Part shown: in pieces, positions 1-8,816 of the stretch
Layout of the letters: each line of letters opens with the position of its first letter
How positions within the stretch are numbered: the stretch's first letter is position 1
Assembly (NCBI RefSeq): GCF_013371465.1
Contig: NZ_JABWDU010000011.1
Coordinates: forward strand, 107,156 to 171,155
Direction of reading: 5' to 3'
Origin: Ensifer oleiphilus
GTDB taxonomy: Bacteria > Pseudomonadota > Alphaproteobacteria > Rhizobiales > Rhizobiaceae
DNA: 64,000 nucleotides
Made by a program: the position numbers and the translations under genes
Notes under the pieces: generated by a model
What the model was told of the DNA's origin: nothing
The model's database searches: none
The model's input: the letters and a program-made list of their open reading frames with translations, nothing else

Positions 1-1593
1 TGATTTGTCGAAGAATCGATTGAAGGCGCGGAAGAACCGACCGAAAACTACATCAATGCCGCGAGATAAGCGGTCCTTCGGCGCATGGTGATCGCGAAGA
101 AGCTTCGCTGCGAGGGCAGGCGAAAGCGTCAAGGAGTTGAAGGCTGAGATCACCGTGGAAATTGCGATTGTTACCGCGAACTGCTTGTAGAACTGTCCTG
201 TGACACCCGACAGAAATGTCATGGGGATGAATGCAGCGCAGAGAACCAGACCAATAGCGATAATCGGTCCCGACACCTCCTTCATTGCCGCGTAGGCCGC
301 TTCACGGGGTGATAATCCCTGGGCGATAAAGCGCTCTACGTTCTCAACAACAACGATGGCATCGTCGACCACGATACCGATCGCAAGCACCAGGCCGAAA
401 AGCGTTAGGGTGTTGATCGAAAACCCGAGCAGATAAAGGAAGGCAAACGTGCCGACGATCGATACTGGAACGGCAACGAGAGGGATGACCGAAGCCCGCC
501 ACGTCTGCAGAAAGACGATGACGACGAGAACGACCAATACCACCGCTTCGAGCAAGGTACTTTGGACGGCTGCGATAGAATCCCGAACGAAGACCGTGGG
601 ATCCCAAGTAGCGCGGTAGATGATGCCCTTTGGAAAGTTCTTGGAGATTTCGTCCAGTTTTTCATACACCGCGCCCGCGACGCCGAGAGCGTTCGCCCCG
701 GGTGAAAGGAAAATGCCCACCATCGCGGCGTTCTGGTTGTCGTCCTTGGTCCGCATAGTGTAGTCGCCGGAACCAAGCTCGATACGGGCGACATCAGACA
801 GCTTTACCATCTGCCCAACGTCGCCGCTCTTCAAGATGATATCGCCAAATTCCTGTTCAGTGTGCAGGCGACCGGCAACATTGATCGAAAGCAGAAAGTC
901 TGTGGTCGTCGGCGAAGGTTCCGCCCCGAGTTGACCTGCTGACACCTGGACGTTCTGTTCGCGAATAGCCTTGAGGACGTCGCCAGCGGTGAGGCCGACG
1001 GTTGAGAGCTTGTTCGGATCCAACCAAACACGCATGGCGTAATCACCTGCGCCATAAGCAACCACGTCCCCAATGCCGGTAATGCGTGAGAGTTCATCTT
1101 TCACATTGAGGCGGATGAAATTGCGCAAATAGAGTGGGTCGTAAGAGTTGTCTGGCGACGTGATGCTGACATACATCAGCGGGGTCGGCGACTGCTTCTG
1201 GGTAGTTACGCCAATCTGCCTAACGGCATCCGGCAACCGACTCAAAGCTTGGCTGACGCGGTTCTGCACGCGGACTGCTGCGGTGTCAGGATCGATGCCC
1301 GGCCAGAACGTAACGACGATCTGCAGCGAGCCGTCGGACCCCGCAACGGACTTCATGTACATGATACCTTCAACGCCGTTGATCGCCTCTTCGAGGGGGG
1401 TCGCCACGGTTTCAGCGGTCTCTTTCGGGTTCGCGCCGGGGAAGTTCGCTCGGACAACGACGCTCGGGGGTACGACCTCCGGATACTCGCCGACTGGAAG
1501 AAACGGTATCGATACCAGCCCAACGAGGAAGATTAAGAGGGACAAGACTATCGCGAGGATTGGCCTGTCGATGAAATAGCGCGAGAAATTCAT
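1..1593 (-). CDS. RND multidrug efflux permease (MexF/AcrB type), cut by the window edge
   Basis: Inner-membrane proton-driven pump subunit of a tripartite RND exporter. Reading the minus strand from ATG at 1593, preceded by GGAG, the protein begins MNFSRYFIDRPILAIVLSLL, the usual HAE-1 start with the first membrane helix. Porter-domain sequence follows, including GVEGIMYMKS and RLPDAVRQIGV. Further on come the membrane segments that follow the first periplasmic loop, with GLVLAIGIVVDDAIVVVENV, the helix carrying the paired aspartates of proton relay. The frame is open to base 1, so about 530 of the usual 1,040 residues are visible. It lies 10 bases after the adaptor gene and is surely co-transcribed with it. 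The family is clear; substrate cannot be inferred. Confidence 0.93.
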   Translation of the reverse strand, partial: MNFSRYFIDRPILAIVLSLLIFLVGLVSIPFLPVGEYPEVVPPSVVVRANFPGANPKETAETVATPLEEAINGVEGIMYMKSVAGSDGSLQIVVTFWPGIDPDTAAVRVQNRVSQALSRLPDAVRQIGVTTQKQSPTPLMYVSITSPDNSYDPLYLRNFIRLNVKDELSRITGIGDVVAYGAGDYAMRVWLDPNKLSTVGLTAGDVLKAIREQNVQVSAGQLGAEPSPTTTDFLLSINVAGRLHTEQEFGDIILKSGDVGQMVKLSDVARIELGSGDYTMRTKDDNQNAAMVGIFLSPGANALGVAGAVYEKLDEISKNFPKGIIYRATWDPTVFVRDSIAAVQSTLLEAVVLVVLVVIVFLQTWRASVIPLVAVPVSIVGTFAFLYLLGFSINTLTLFGLVLAIGIVVDDAIVVVENVERFIAQGLSPREAAYAAMKEVSGPIIAIGLVLCAAFIPMTFLSGVTGQFYKQFAVTIAISTVISAFNSLTLSPALAAKLLRDHHAPKDRLSRGIDVVFGRFFRAFNRFFDKS

Positions 1594-1603
1594 CTTCTCC
1601 TCC

Positions 1604-2863
1604 TCAATCGATCGTGGATGTCATCGTGACGGCGGACGGGGAAACCGGTGTTCCCGATGCGTAGATTTTCTGAAAACCGGCAACGACGATCTTGTCGTCG
1701 GGCTTGAGACCGGCATCGATGACGCGTAGGCCATCAATTAGTCGCCCGACATTGATGTCCTTGCGAACCGCATTGTTGTTCGCATCGAGGATATAGACAA
1801 AACGCCTATCCTGATCGGTCAGGATTGCCTTGTCATCGACCAGCAGCACGTGGTTCTCGCTGTTGCGAGCGACTTGGACGCGAGCGTAGAGCCCTGGGGT
1901 GAATACCTTTTCCTTGTTGGTCAACACGGCGCGCAAACGGATGCTGCCAGTGGCAGAATCGACTTCGTTGTTGAGGAAGCTGATCTTGGCCGAATGAGGA
2001 AAACCTTCCTCGTTCGCGAGACCGACCTTCACCAGCAGATCCGAGATGGACGTCTTCGTGTCGCGCGCTTGGGCCGCATACCGAAGGTAGCTGTGTTCAT
2101 CGGGATCGAAATCGACATAGACCGTGTCCTGTGAGACCACCGTGGTCAAAAAGGTTTGATCGGCAACGGCCAGATTGCCCTCGGTCAACTTTGCTTCGCC
2201 CACCTTGCCGTCGATCGGCGCTCGGACTTCGGTAAATGTCAGGTTTAGTTCAGCGATGTCGCGCGCAGCCTTGGCTTCCAAAACGTCTGCCTGCGCCTGC
2301 TCATGGTCGCGGCTCCGATCGTTCGCATCTTCATCCGAGATGAACTTGCTCTTCCGGAGCGCGGCCCCGCGTTCTTTACGGTCTTTCGTGGTAGCAATGA
2401 GCGCTTCCGCGCGGGCCAGACGAGCAGACGCACTAAGGAGTGCCGCGCGGTATGGGCGTTGATCGATTGTGAACAGCAAATCGCCGCGTTTAACCTCATC
2501 GCCTTCGCGGTAGTTCACCTTGTCGATGTAGCCAGTGACACGGGGGCGGATCTCTACGGAGTCGACGGCAGCTATGCGACCATTGAACTCGTCCCAGATA
2601 TGGATCTTCTTCTCGAACACTGGGGCAACGTCGACTGCCGTGGGAACAGGGGCCTGCGGCTCCGACCTCGCATCCGTGCATGAAGACAGCGCTGCTCCGC
2701 TTGCGGTGAGGAGGAGCAGAAAAGCCAGTCTCTTTGTCCACACGGTAGCGTCGATGGAGTGCGGCCAGAATGCGATAGAACGGGTGCCGCTCGCACTGTC
2801 GAGGGGACGCAAATGTCCCACGCGACGGTCGTCAGCAAAAACGGATGTCTTGAACAGGGGCAT
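1604..2863 (-). CDS. RND efflux periplasmic adaptor (membrane fusion protein, MexE/AcrA type)
   Basis: Adaptor linking the RND pump to an outer-membrane channel. The 419-residue protein has a lipoprotein-like signal at about 45-62 (LAFLLLLTASGAALSSC), a barrel-sandwich lipoyl half with RPRVTGYIDKVNYREGDEVK, an alpha-hairpin rich in A/R/E, and a C-terminal beta domain (GLRVIDAGLKPDDKIVVAG). The ATG at 2863 has AGGAG eight bases upstream and was kept, but this puts about 44 residues before the signal. A GTG at 2743 (residue 41) would give a more typical lipoprotein. It is followed by the permease. A MocR regulator is encoded upstream on the same strand with 239 bases between. No outer-membrane channel gene is visible. 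Confidence 0.9.
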   Translation of the reverse strand: MPLFKTSVFADDRRVGHLRPLDSASGTRSIAFWPHSIDATVWTKRLAFLLLLTASGAALSSCTDARSEPQAPVPTAVDVAPVFEKKIHIWDEFNGRIAAVDSVEIRPRVTGYIDKVNYREGDEVKRGDLLFTIDQRPYRAALLSASARLARAEALIATTKDRKERGAALRKSKFISDEDANDRSRDHEQAQADVLEAKAARDIAELNLTFTEVRAPIDGKVGEAKLTEGNLAVADQTFLTTVVSQDTVYVDFDPDEHSYLRYAAQARDTKTSISDLLVKVGLANEEGFPHSAKISFLNNEVDSATGSIRLRAVLTNKEKVFTPGLYARVQVARNSENHVLLVDDKAILTDQDRRFVYILDANNNAVRKDINVGRLIDGLRVIDAGLKPDDKIVVAGFQKIYASGTPVSPSAVTMTSTID

Positions 2864-3102
2864 TGGTGTTGTCTCCTATGAAACATTTGCTTTCAGCGTC
2901 GCTAATATGAAGCGAGCATGGAGCAACAAAAAGCACCAAGAACGTCCAATTTCACTGTACTGCGTCTCTGCGAGCCATGGGCAATGCCCTGGCGTTGGCG
3001 ATCGCGAAGTCAACGAGCCCGTGAGGGAGGACCCTCCGCGTCCCCTGTGGCGCCACGGTCAGTCAGTTGCTCATTTTATCGATGACTGCAGCGGGAGGGC
3101 AA

Positions 3103-4521
3103 TTATACAACAGTCGCGGTCAGCGCTTTGTCGATAAGACGTCGGATGCGCTCGCAATAGGAGTCGACCGTGTTGGCATTAACGCTTGGTGCGCCGAGAA
3201 GGAGACCGCTTCCACCTGAACCTGGTGTTGCGAACCAAGGCGAGAGTGGAGCCGGTGCCATCCCAAATCTCAGCGCTGAGCGAGCAATATCCGCGTCAGG
3301 CGCGCCTTCCGGCAATTGGACGACAACTGCCAGTCCGGCAGGCGAAGCCACTAACCTGATTTTCTCAAGGGCATCGACGAGGCGCGCTCGTTTTTCCGCA
3401 TAGTCACGCCTGACCTTCCTTAAATGGCGCAGGTAGTGACCATCCTGGATAAAGTCGCACACCGATTGTTGTACGGATGGTCCGGGCGCGGGCCAATTAT
3501 AGATCGCCGCCTCCGCAAAACGTGCGACAAGGGACATAGGAACGACGATGAACCCTAGCCGGAGCGACGGGCTGATCGTTTTGCTAAAAGTCCCGATATG
3601 GATTACGCGCTCTGGATCAAGTGAGGCGAGCGCTGGAGAAGCTCGTCCCTCCAACTGCATTTCGCCCAGATAATCATCCTCGATAATCCAGGCACCTGAT
3701 CGCTGCGCCCATTGGATTAACTCGACGCGACGGTCGAGCGACATTGTCATTCCAAGCGGAGCCTGTTGACCAGGGGTCGTCAACACCAAGGCCGCGTGTG
3801 GCGCAGTTTCGATGCCGTGCGAGACGTCGATGCCGCCACCATCAACTCGGATGGGGCACGGCACTACACCGGCGAGCTCGAGAGCGCGCCGGGATATCGG
3901 GTAGCTCGGATTCTCGACCCATCCAGTTTGTCCGGCCAAGTTTAGTACGCGTAGGACAAACGCGAGACCTCCGGCGAAACCTTGAGTGATGAAGACTTGC
4001 GAATGCTCGCAGCGAATTGCGCGTGCCAGCGCAAGATAAGCAGCAATCTGGGACCGGAAAACAAAGTCACCACGTGGATCAGGGTAGGTCGGCGCGGATG
4101 CACTTTCCTTTCGAATGGCCCGAACCCTCAGCTTTGAGAACAGTTTCGCTGGAAATGTGTCGGGCGCAGGTATGCCCATCTGGAACATCACCGAGCCTGC
4201 GGCTAGTTGATGATAGAAGTCTGGTAGGGAACTACCGTCATCGCGGGTAGTGGGAGCTTTCGGCCCGCTTAACCTTTTGGCAACCCGCGTACCGGTTGAC
4301 GGTGAGGCCACCACAACTTGTTCATCACTCAGCCGTTCATAGGCGGCTTTCACCGTTCCGCGCGCGACGCCGAGCTGCGACGCAAGATCGTTCCAAGATG
4401 GCAGCCTAGCGTCTGGTTCCAGAACGCCGTTTTCAATGGCGTCGAGAATGCCGATGCGTATCTGCTCGGCGAGTGGCTTCCGGCTCTGTGGATCAATTTG
4501 CAGATTCAGTTTAGTGGTCAT
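3103..4521 (-). CDS. MocR/GntR-family regulator with aminotransferase-like domain
   Basis: PLP-dependent transcription factor of the MocR (PdxR/GabR-like) class, 472 residues, full length for the family. Residues 1-80 form the GntR winged helix (ARLPSWNDLASQLGVARGTV), followed by a linker and a fold-type-I aminotransferase domain with the NPSYP segment near 204-208, DDYLGE at 282-287 and the PLP lysine in SKTISPSLRLGF (Lys314). Translation starts at ATG 4521. It is divergent from the CMD gene at 4654, and the shared intergenic region holds a two-part element repeated at three other places in the window. The effector is unknown. It resembles the broken MocR at 43150-44571 along its whole length, so one is probably a copy of the other. 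Confidence 0.92.
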   Translation of the reverse strand: MTTKLNLQIDPQSRKPLAEQIRIGILDAIENGVLEPDARLPSWNDLASQLGVARGTVKAAYERLSDEQVVVASPSTGTRVAKRLSGPKAPTTRDDGSSLPDFYHQLAAGSVMFQMGIPAPDTFPAKLFSKLRVRAIRKESASAPTYPDPRGDFVFRSQIAAYLALARAIRCEHSQVFITQGFAGGLAFVLRVLNLAGQTGWVENPSYPISRRALELAGVVPCPIRVDGGGIDVSHGIETAPHAALVLTTPGQQAPLGMTMSLDRRVELIQWAQRSGAWIIEDDYLGEMQLEGRASPALASLDPERVIHIGTFSKTISPSLRLGFIVVPMSLVARFAEAAIYNWPAPGPSVQQSVCDFIQDGHYLRHLRKVRRDYAEKRARLVDALEKIRLVASPAGLAVVVQLPEGAPDADIARSALRFGMAPAPLSPWFATPGSGGSGLLLGAPSVNANTVDSYCERIRRLIDKALTATVV

Positions 4522-4526
4522 GGCTG

Positions 4527-4557
4527 CAGTACAATCATTTTGGTGAATGTCGGTGCT
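4527..4557 (+). promoter_or_regulatory. Candidate MocR operator (site 1)
   Basis: CAGTACAA, 17 bases, GGTGCT. The same two boxes at identical spacing occur at 5201-5231, 8668-8698 (minus) and 44581-44611. The site sits in the divergent promoter of the MocR gene and the CMD gene. Direct-repeat-like half sites are known for some MocR proteins such as GabR; assignment to this regulator is inference. Confidence 0.6.
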
Positions 4558-4653
4558 ATCGACCGCACTGTTGCAATGTCATTCCTAGTAAAAAGCAACA
4601 TACCACACCGCTGTCGCAAAGCTTGCATATGCGATCGTTGAAAGGAAGGTCCA

Positions 4654-5091
4654 GTGGCTAAGCGTCTTGACTATACCAAAATCGCTCCCGGAGGCGTTAA
4701 GGCGCTTGGAGGAGTCTACGGCTACATCATGGAGTCCGGACTCGAAGAGGAATTGGTCGAATGGGTTTACCTACGGGTCAGCCAGATCAATCGCTGCGCA
4801 TCCTGTATTGATATGAGTGCCGCTGATCTCGTGATCAGGGGGGTTGCTGTCGAAAAACTAGCACTCCTCCCAGTTTGGCGTGAGTCGTCATCTGTGTTTA
4901 CCGATCGAGAGCAGGCAGCGCTCGCGTGGGCCGAAACAGTGACCATGGTCGCCGAGACCGCGATCCCGGATAAGGCCTACTTGGCGGCAAGATCGATGTT
5001 TTCCGAGAAGGAGATTGTGGATCTCACCATCGCGATCGGCCTTATGAACACGTACAATCGCCTTGGCATAGGTTTCCTTCGCAGCCCGTAA
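4654..5091 (+). CDS. Carboxymuconolactone decarboxylase/AhpD-fold protein, variant active site
   Basis: Small all-helical AhpD-like protein of 145 residues. AhpD-type members use a Glu/Cys-X-X-Cys/His site as a peroxidase or reductant. Here Glu36, Cys48 and Cys51 are present (RCASCIDM), but the His expected at position 55 is Ser (CIDMS); the two relatives in this window, at 7716 and 45101, keep CLDMH. The start ATG at 4654 follows AAGGAAGG. The gene is transcribed away from the MocR regulator and unlike the other two copies has no cupin next to it. It may be a CMD protein with altered proton relay or a non-peroxidatic role. Family confident, substrate unknown. Confidence 0.88.
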   Translation: MAKRLDYTKIAPGGVKALGGVYGYIMESGLEEELVEWVYLRVSQINRCASCIDMSAADLVIRGVAVEKLALLPVWRESSSVFTDREQAALAWAETVTMVAETAIPDKAYLAARSMFSEKEIVDLTIAIGLMNTYNRLGIGFLRSP

Positions 5092-5200
5092 CCATCACGT
5101 CGGATGGCGGTCGCGCTCCTCCGATGGATGGTGAAAGGCGAGATGGGTAAGGCCGACTACCCGAGGCTGATTGGCTTGAAGCGAGACGGCACCCTTACCC

Positions 5201-5231
5201 TGGTACACTCGTTTCTGCGTTTTTCGGTGCT
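5201..5231 (+). promoter_or_regulatory. Candidate MocR operator (site 2)
   Basis: TGGTACAC, 17 bases, GGTGCT: the same element and exact spacing as in the MocR intergenic regions. It reads toward the tiny ORF at 5283 and ccmF at 5580, so those may belong to the MocR regulon, or a former target gene has been lost here. Confidence 0.5.
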
Positions 5232-5282
5232 ACAGCGCCAAGCTTGCAGCGAATACTCAGTTCAAGCGGAAGGATAAAGTTT

Positions 5283-5399
5283 ATGCCCGTGATAGGGCCG
5301 GACTTTTCGCATATGGGCGATCACCATCAGGGCCGATTTCGGCCAGGACGAGGCAGGTGGTGGCCGCCCGTATTCTCCGGGGAGTATTGGTGTTGGTGA
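5283..5399 (+). CDS. Hypothetical 38-residue peptide
   Basis: ATG at 5283 is preceded by GGAAGGATAAAGTTT, a plausible ribosome site. The product begins MPVIGPDFSHMGDHHQGRFR and continues with an RPGRGRWWPP stretch rich in Gly, Arg, Trp and Pro, ending WCW. No family is recognised. It lies 51 bases after a MocR-type element, the only reason to think it is expressed. It could equally be the remnant of a longer gene. Confidence 0.25.
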   Translation: MPVIGPDFSHMGDHHQGRFRPGRGRWWPPVFSGEYWCW

Positions 5400-5579
5400 C
5401 CGAAGCTCGGTGGCACCCCATCTTTGGCGCAGGATCCTTGGCTTTGCGGCGAAGATAAACTGAGGTTCGCGAACCGCTCAGGCTTCTTTGGAGAAGCTAG
5501 CGAGTCTGCTGAGGCGCAAGCCTCGGTTGGCTCGCTTTCTTTTCTGCCGAAACAGGTGCGTCTACGGAAGGCAATTGGA

Positions 5580-7568
5580 ATGATCATTGAGCTGGGGCAC
5601 TACGCGCTCGTTTTGGCTTTGGCGACCTCAGTAATTCAAGCGATCTTACCATTGGCGGGTGCAGGCTTAGCTGAGCGTGGGTTGATTAAGCTGGCGTCGA
5701 CTTGCGCAGTTGTAGCTGCAGCTCTCACGAGCTTTTCCTTTGCGACATTGGCAATTGCTTACGTGACGTCCGATTTCTCTGTACGAAACGTATGGGAGAA
5801 TTCTCATTCCCAAGTTCCCTTGATTTACCGGCTATCGGGTATCTGGGGAAACCACGAAGGCTCGATGCTATTGTGGTTGCTCGTTCAAGTACTCTGTGCC
5901 GCCTCGGTTGCAATTTTCGGCCGCACCCTTCGAGAATCGTTTAGGGCGATCGTACCTGCGGTTCAGGCTTGGTTGTCGGCGGCAGTCGCACTCTTCGTTA
6001 TCTTGACCTCTAATCCCTTCGCACGGCTGCTCCCGGCGCCGGGCGAGGGCAAGGATCTAAATCCCGTTCTTCAGGATGTCGGCCTCGCAATCCATCCGCC
6101 GCTGCTCTATCTCGGCTATGTCGGTTTCTCCGTCTGCTTCTCCTTTGCCATCGCGGCCTTGATCGAGGGCCGCATCGACGCCGCCTGGGCGCGCTGGGTC
6201 CGTCCCTGGACACTTGCCGCCTGGACCTTCCTCACCGTCGGAATAGCTACGGGTTCTTATTGGGCCTACTACGAGCTCGGCTGGGGCGGCTGGTGGTTCT
6301 GGGATCCGGTCGAAAACGCCTCCTTCATGCCCTGGCTTGCGGGGACGGCGCTCTTGCATTCGGCGCTGGTCATGGAAAAGCGCGAGGCGCTGAAGATCTG
6401 GACCGTGCTGCTTGCGATCATGACCTTCTCGCTGTCGCTGCTCGGCACGTTCCTCGTGCGTTCGGGCGTGCTGACCTCGGTTCACGCCTTCGCCACCGAC
6501 CCGACGCGCGGCATCTTCATCCTCGCCATTCTCGTCTTCTTCATCGGCGGCGCCTTCACGCTCTTCGCCCTGCGCGTCTCGCGCCTGAAAGCCGGTGGTA
6601 TTTTTGCGCCGATTTCGCGCGAGGGTTCGCTGGTCTTCAACAACCTCATCCTGACGACGGCGACCGCGACGGTCCTGACCGGCACGCTCTATCCGCTGGT
6701 GCTCGAAGCACTGACCGGTGACAAGATCTCCGTCGGCCCACCCTTCTTCAACATGACCTTCGGGCTGTTGATGCTGCCGCTGCTCTTTACAGTGCCTTTC
6801 GGCCCGCTGCTTGCCTGGAAGCGCGGCGATATCGCAGGCGTCGCCCAGCGGCTCTTCGCAGCGGTCGCCATAGGCCTGCTCTTCGGTGTCGCCTATTATT
6901 ACGTGATGAATGGCGGCCCGGTGCTTGCACTCTTCGGCATCGCACTTGGCGTCTATCTGATCGCCGGTTCGCTGACCGATCTGGCGCTGCGTTCCGGCCT
7001 CGGCAAAGTCGCAGTCAACGTCGCCTGGAGGCGCTTCTCCGGCCTGCCGCGTTCTGCCTTCGGCGCGGCGCTTGCGCATATCGGCCTCGGCGTCACCCTG
7101 ATCGGCATCGTCGCCGTCACGGCCTTCGAGACCGAAACTGTGGTCGAGATGAAGCCGGGCATGACGGTGTATGCCGCTGGCTACACCCTGCGCTTCGACG
7201 GCATGCGCAATGGCAGCGGCCCGAACTATTCCGAGGAGTCCGGCCACTTCACCATCGGCCGCGGCAGCGTTGCGATTGACGAGGTCTGGTCTTCGAAGCG
7301 TCTCTACCAGGCGCGCCGCATGCCGACGACCGAGGCGGGCATTCGCACCTTCGGCTTAAGCCAGCTCTACGTCTCGCTCGGCGATCAGATCAGCGAAGGT
7401 GGCATCGTCGTGCGCATCTGGTGGAAGCCGATGATCCTGTGCATCTGGGGCGGCACCCTGTTCATGATGGCGGGTGGTTTCGTCTCCTTGAGCGACCGCC
7501 GCCTGCGCGTCGGCGCGCCGACGCGGGCAAAGCGGCCGAAGGCGATGCCGGTGGGATCTGCGCAGTGA
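5580..7568 (+). CDS. ccmF: Cytochrome c-type biogenesis protein CcmF (heme lyase subunit)
   Basis: Integral membrane subunit of the System I cytochrome c heme-lyase complex (CcmF-CcmH-CcmI), which attaches heme to apocytochromes at the periplasmic face. ATG 5580 follows GGAAGG and gives 662 residues, the normal length. Diagnostic parts are the many membrane helices, the tryptophan-rich heme-handling motif GWGGWWFWDPVENASFMPWL, and FLVRSGVLTSVHAFA after it. The gene stands alone: ccmE is not before it and ccmH/ccmI do not follow. Codon use changes inside the gene. Up to about base 6000 third positions are mixed; afterwards they are almost all G or C. This suggests a recombinant of two ccmF alleles. 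It may be an accessory copy of a chromosomal gene. Confidence 0.93.
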   Translation: MIIELGHYALVLALATSVIQAILPLAGAGLAERGLIKLASTCAVVAAALTSFSFATLAIAYVTSDFSVRNVWENSHSQVPLIYRLSGIWGNHEGSMLLWLLVQVLCAASVAIFGRTLRESFRAIVPAVQAWLSAAVALFVILTSNPFARLLPAPGEGKDLNPVLQDVGLAIHPPLLYLGYVGFSVCFSFAIAALIEGRIDAAWARWVRPWTLAAWTFLTVGIATGSYWAYYELGWGGWWFWDPVENASFMPWLAGTALLHSALVMEKREALKIWTVLLAIMTFSLSLLGTFLVRSGVLTSVHAFATDPTRGIFILAILVFFIGGAFTLFALRVSRLKAGGIFAPISREGSLVFNNLILTTATATVLTGTLYPLVLEALTGDKISVGPPFFNMTFGLLMLPLLFTVPFGPLLAWKRGDIAGVAQRLFAAVAIGLLFGVAYYYVMNGGPVLALFGIALGVYLIAGSLTDLALRSGLGKVAVNVAWRRFSGLPRSAFGAALAHIGLGVTLIGIVAVTAFETETVVEMKPGMTVYAAGYTLRFDGMRNGSGPNYSEESGHFTIGRGSVAIDEVWSSKRLYQARRMPTTEAGIRTFGLSQLYVSLGDQISEGGIVVRIWWKPMILCIWGGTLFMMAGGFVSLSDRRLRVGAPTRAKRPKAMPVGSAQ

Positions 7569-7666
7569 CCGAGTATCTGCACTGGGAGACATTTGCGAGC
7601 AGGCAACATGCCCAGTTGCTCGGCGGAGCATTTATCGATGCCCATCCCCACCAGAAGCTGGCGAAA

Positions 7667-7702
7667 CGCCTGCGGGCGAGCAAAGCGCACATCCCGCAGG
7701 CG
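7667..7702. terminator. Hairpin between convergent genes
   Basis: Perfect 10-base arms CGCCTGCGGG and CCCGCAGGCG with a 16-base loop, lying between the ends of ccmF and the CMD gene at 7716. A weak T-rich stretch follows on the plus strand. Position and symmetry suggest a bidirectional terminator. Confidence 0.55.
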
Positions 7703-7715
7703 TTAGCCGGACCAT

Positions 7716-8171
7716 TTATTTTACAGTTGCAGCTTGCGGGACATTCCTGAAGCTGATGGCCATTCGGTTGTAGCTGTTCATGAGGCCAATAGCGATTGTG
7801 AGATCGACGAGTTCGCGTTCGCTGAAAACTGTTTTTGCTTCATCGTAAGAGCTGTCCGGAACCCCAGTCTCGGCGACGCGCGTAACCGTTTCCGCCCACG
7901 CGAGGGCGGCACGCTCGCGTTCATCGAAAAGATTTCCGGCCTCCCGCCACGCTTGCAACAGCGCGATCTTCTCGATTTGCTGCCCCTTTTTCAGGAGATC
8001 TCGCGTGTGCATATCGAGACAAAACGCGCAGTTGTTGATCTGTGAAACGCGGAGGTAAACCAGCTCGACTAAGACCGGCGGGAGTCCGCTCTGCACAACG
8101 TAGCCGTAGACGCCGCCTAAGGCTTTGACACCGGCAGGAGCGATTTGATTATAGTCAAGACGTGCTGACAT
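7716..8171 (-). CDS. Carboxymuconolactone decarboxylase/AhpD-fold protein
   Basis: A 151-residue CMD-fold protein beginning MSARLDYNQIAPAGVKALGG. The site is complete: Glu36, then NCAFCLDMH giving Cys48, Cys51 and His55, as in AhpD-like alkylhydroperoxidases that cycle through a dithiol. It starts 3 bases after the stop of the upstream cupin, so the two form an operon downstream of a candidate MocR operator. It is very similar to the CMD gene at 45101-45556, which has the same cupin partner, and less so to the one at 4654. Role inferred: a cytosolic thiol-peroxidase or decarboxylase-like step linked to the exported cupin; the true substrate is unknown. Confidence 0.9.
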   Translation of the reverse strand: MSARLDYNQIAPAGVKALGGVYGYVVQSGLPPVLVELVYLRVSQINNCAFCLDMHTRDLLKKGQQIEKIALLQAWREAGNLFDERERAALAWAETVTRVAETGVPDSSYDEAKTVFSERELVDLTIAIGLMNSYNRMAISFRNVPQAATVK

Positions 8172-8174
8172 CAG

Positions 8175-8603
8175 CTATTCCTTGGTCTTGGTTGGGGTGG
8201 TCAGTTCATGTTCGTCCGTGTCTACGACAAAGACCGCCAAGAGCTTGGCGGGCTTCGTCTTGCTCGCGTTGCGGCTTACGGGGTGACTGGCGCCAGGGGT
8301 TTCATAAAAGCTCTCGCCGGGTCCGTAGATCTTCTTGGCGCCATCATTGACCTGAGATTCGATCTCTCCTGACAGCACATACGCAAAAATAAATGCAGAC
8401 TCGGCGTGAACATGTGGCGGGGACGCCGCGCCCGGCGCGTACTCGACTACGACTGCGCGTACCGATTTACCGGGAATGTTTGGAATTAGCTGATCGAAGG
8501 TGGGCGTCACCGTTTCCACCAGATCATGGGCTGACGCCGGGCCTGCAGCGATCGCTGTAATGGCGGCGAAAGCTGCGCCGATGATGTATCTTCGTGCATG
8601 CAT
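8175..8603 (-). CDS. Exported cupin-domain protein
   Basis: Small single-cupin protein with a signal peptide (MHARRYIIGAAFAAITAIAA, cleavage near ASA-HD). Start ATG 8603 is chosen because AGGAGA precedes it at good distance; the open frame extends further upstream without ribosome site support. The cupin carries metal-ligand-type histidines in PPHVHAESAF, then YGPGESFYETPG with a Glu, and HPVSRNAS. Close relatives in this window are at 44680 (nearly the same plan) and 10695. It is followed immediately by a CMD gene and preceded by a two-part element at 8668-8698. Probably a periplasmic metal-dependent cupin; reaction unknown. Confidence 0.88.
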   Translation of the reverse strand: MHARRYIIGAAFAAITAIAAGPASAHDLVETVTPTFDQLIPNIPGKSVRAVVVEYAPGAASPPHVHAESAFIFAYVLSGEIESQVNDGAKKIYGPGESFYETPGASHPVSRNASKTKPAKLLAVFVVDTDEHELTTPTKTKE

Positions 8604-8667
8604 GAGTACATTTCTCCTATGCGGTTGGCGTACTCCTGGATGATACGGATGCGTTGGTGCTACAATA

Positions 8668-8698
8668 AGCACCGAAAACGGAGGAAAGCGCTGTACCA
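8668..8698 (-). promoter_or_regulatory. Candidate MocR operator (site 3)
   Basis: On the minus strand: TGGTACAG, 17 bases, GGTGCT, matching site 4 (44581-44611) in both boxes and spacing. It lies 65 bases before the cupin start. GGTGCT also forms an inverted repeat here with AGCACC (GGTGCT-N6-AGCACC at 8656-8673). Confidence 0.6.
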
Positions 8699-8816
8699 CG
8701 CGGGAGTAACCCCGTCGCTCATTGTGCGAATGACGCCGCACCAACGGTCTCCGACTCCTCAGCTTGCTGAACTGGATGGCGGAGCGGTAGCGTAAGTCGA
8801 CAGTCTCGCAGTTAGG

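Larger units (their letters stand above)
5092..5579. other. Intergenic stretch with MocR-type element and tiny ORF
   Basis: About 490 bases between the CMD gene and ccmF. It contains a candidate MocR operator (5201-5231) and a 38-codon ORF (5283-5399). An open frame runs into ccmF from 5424, but its first 52 codons show no likeness to CcmF. No ccmE or ccmI sequence is recognisable, although those genes normally accompany ccmF. Confidence 0.5.

Noticed and set aside
6057..7247. Long open frame (396 codons) on the minus strand across ccmF
   Set aside because: It is the antisense of a high-GC3 part of a clear ccmF gene, shows no domain and has no ribosome site.
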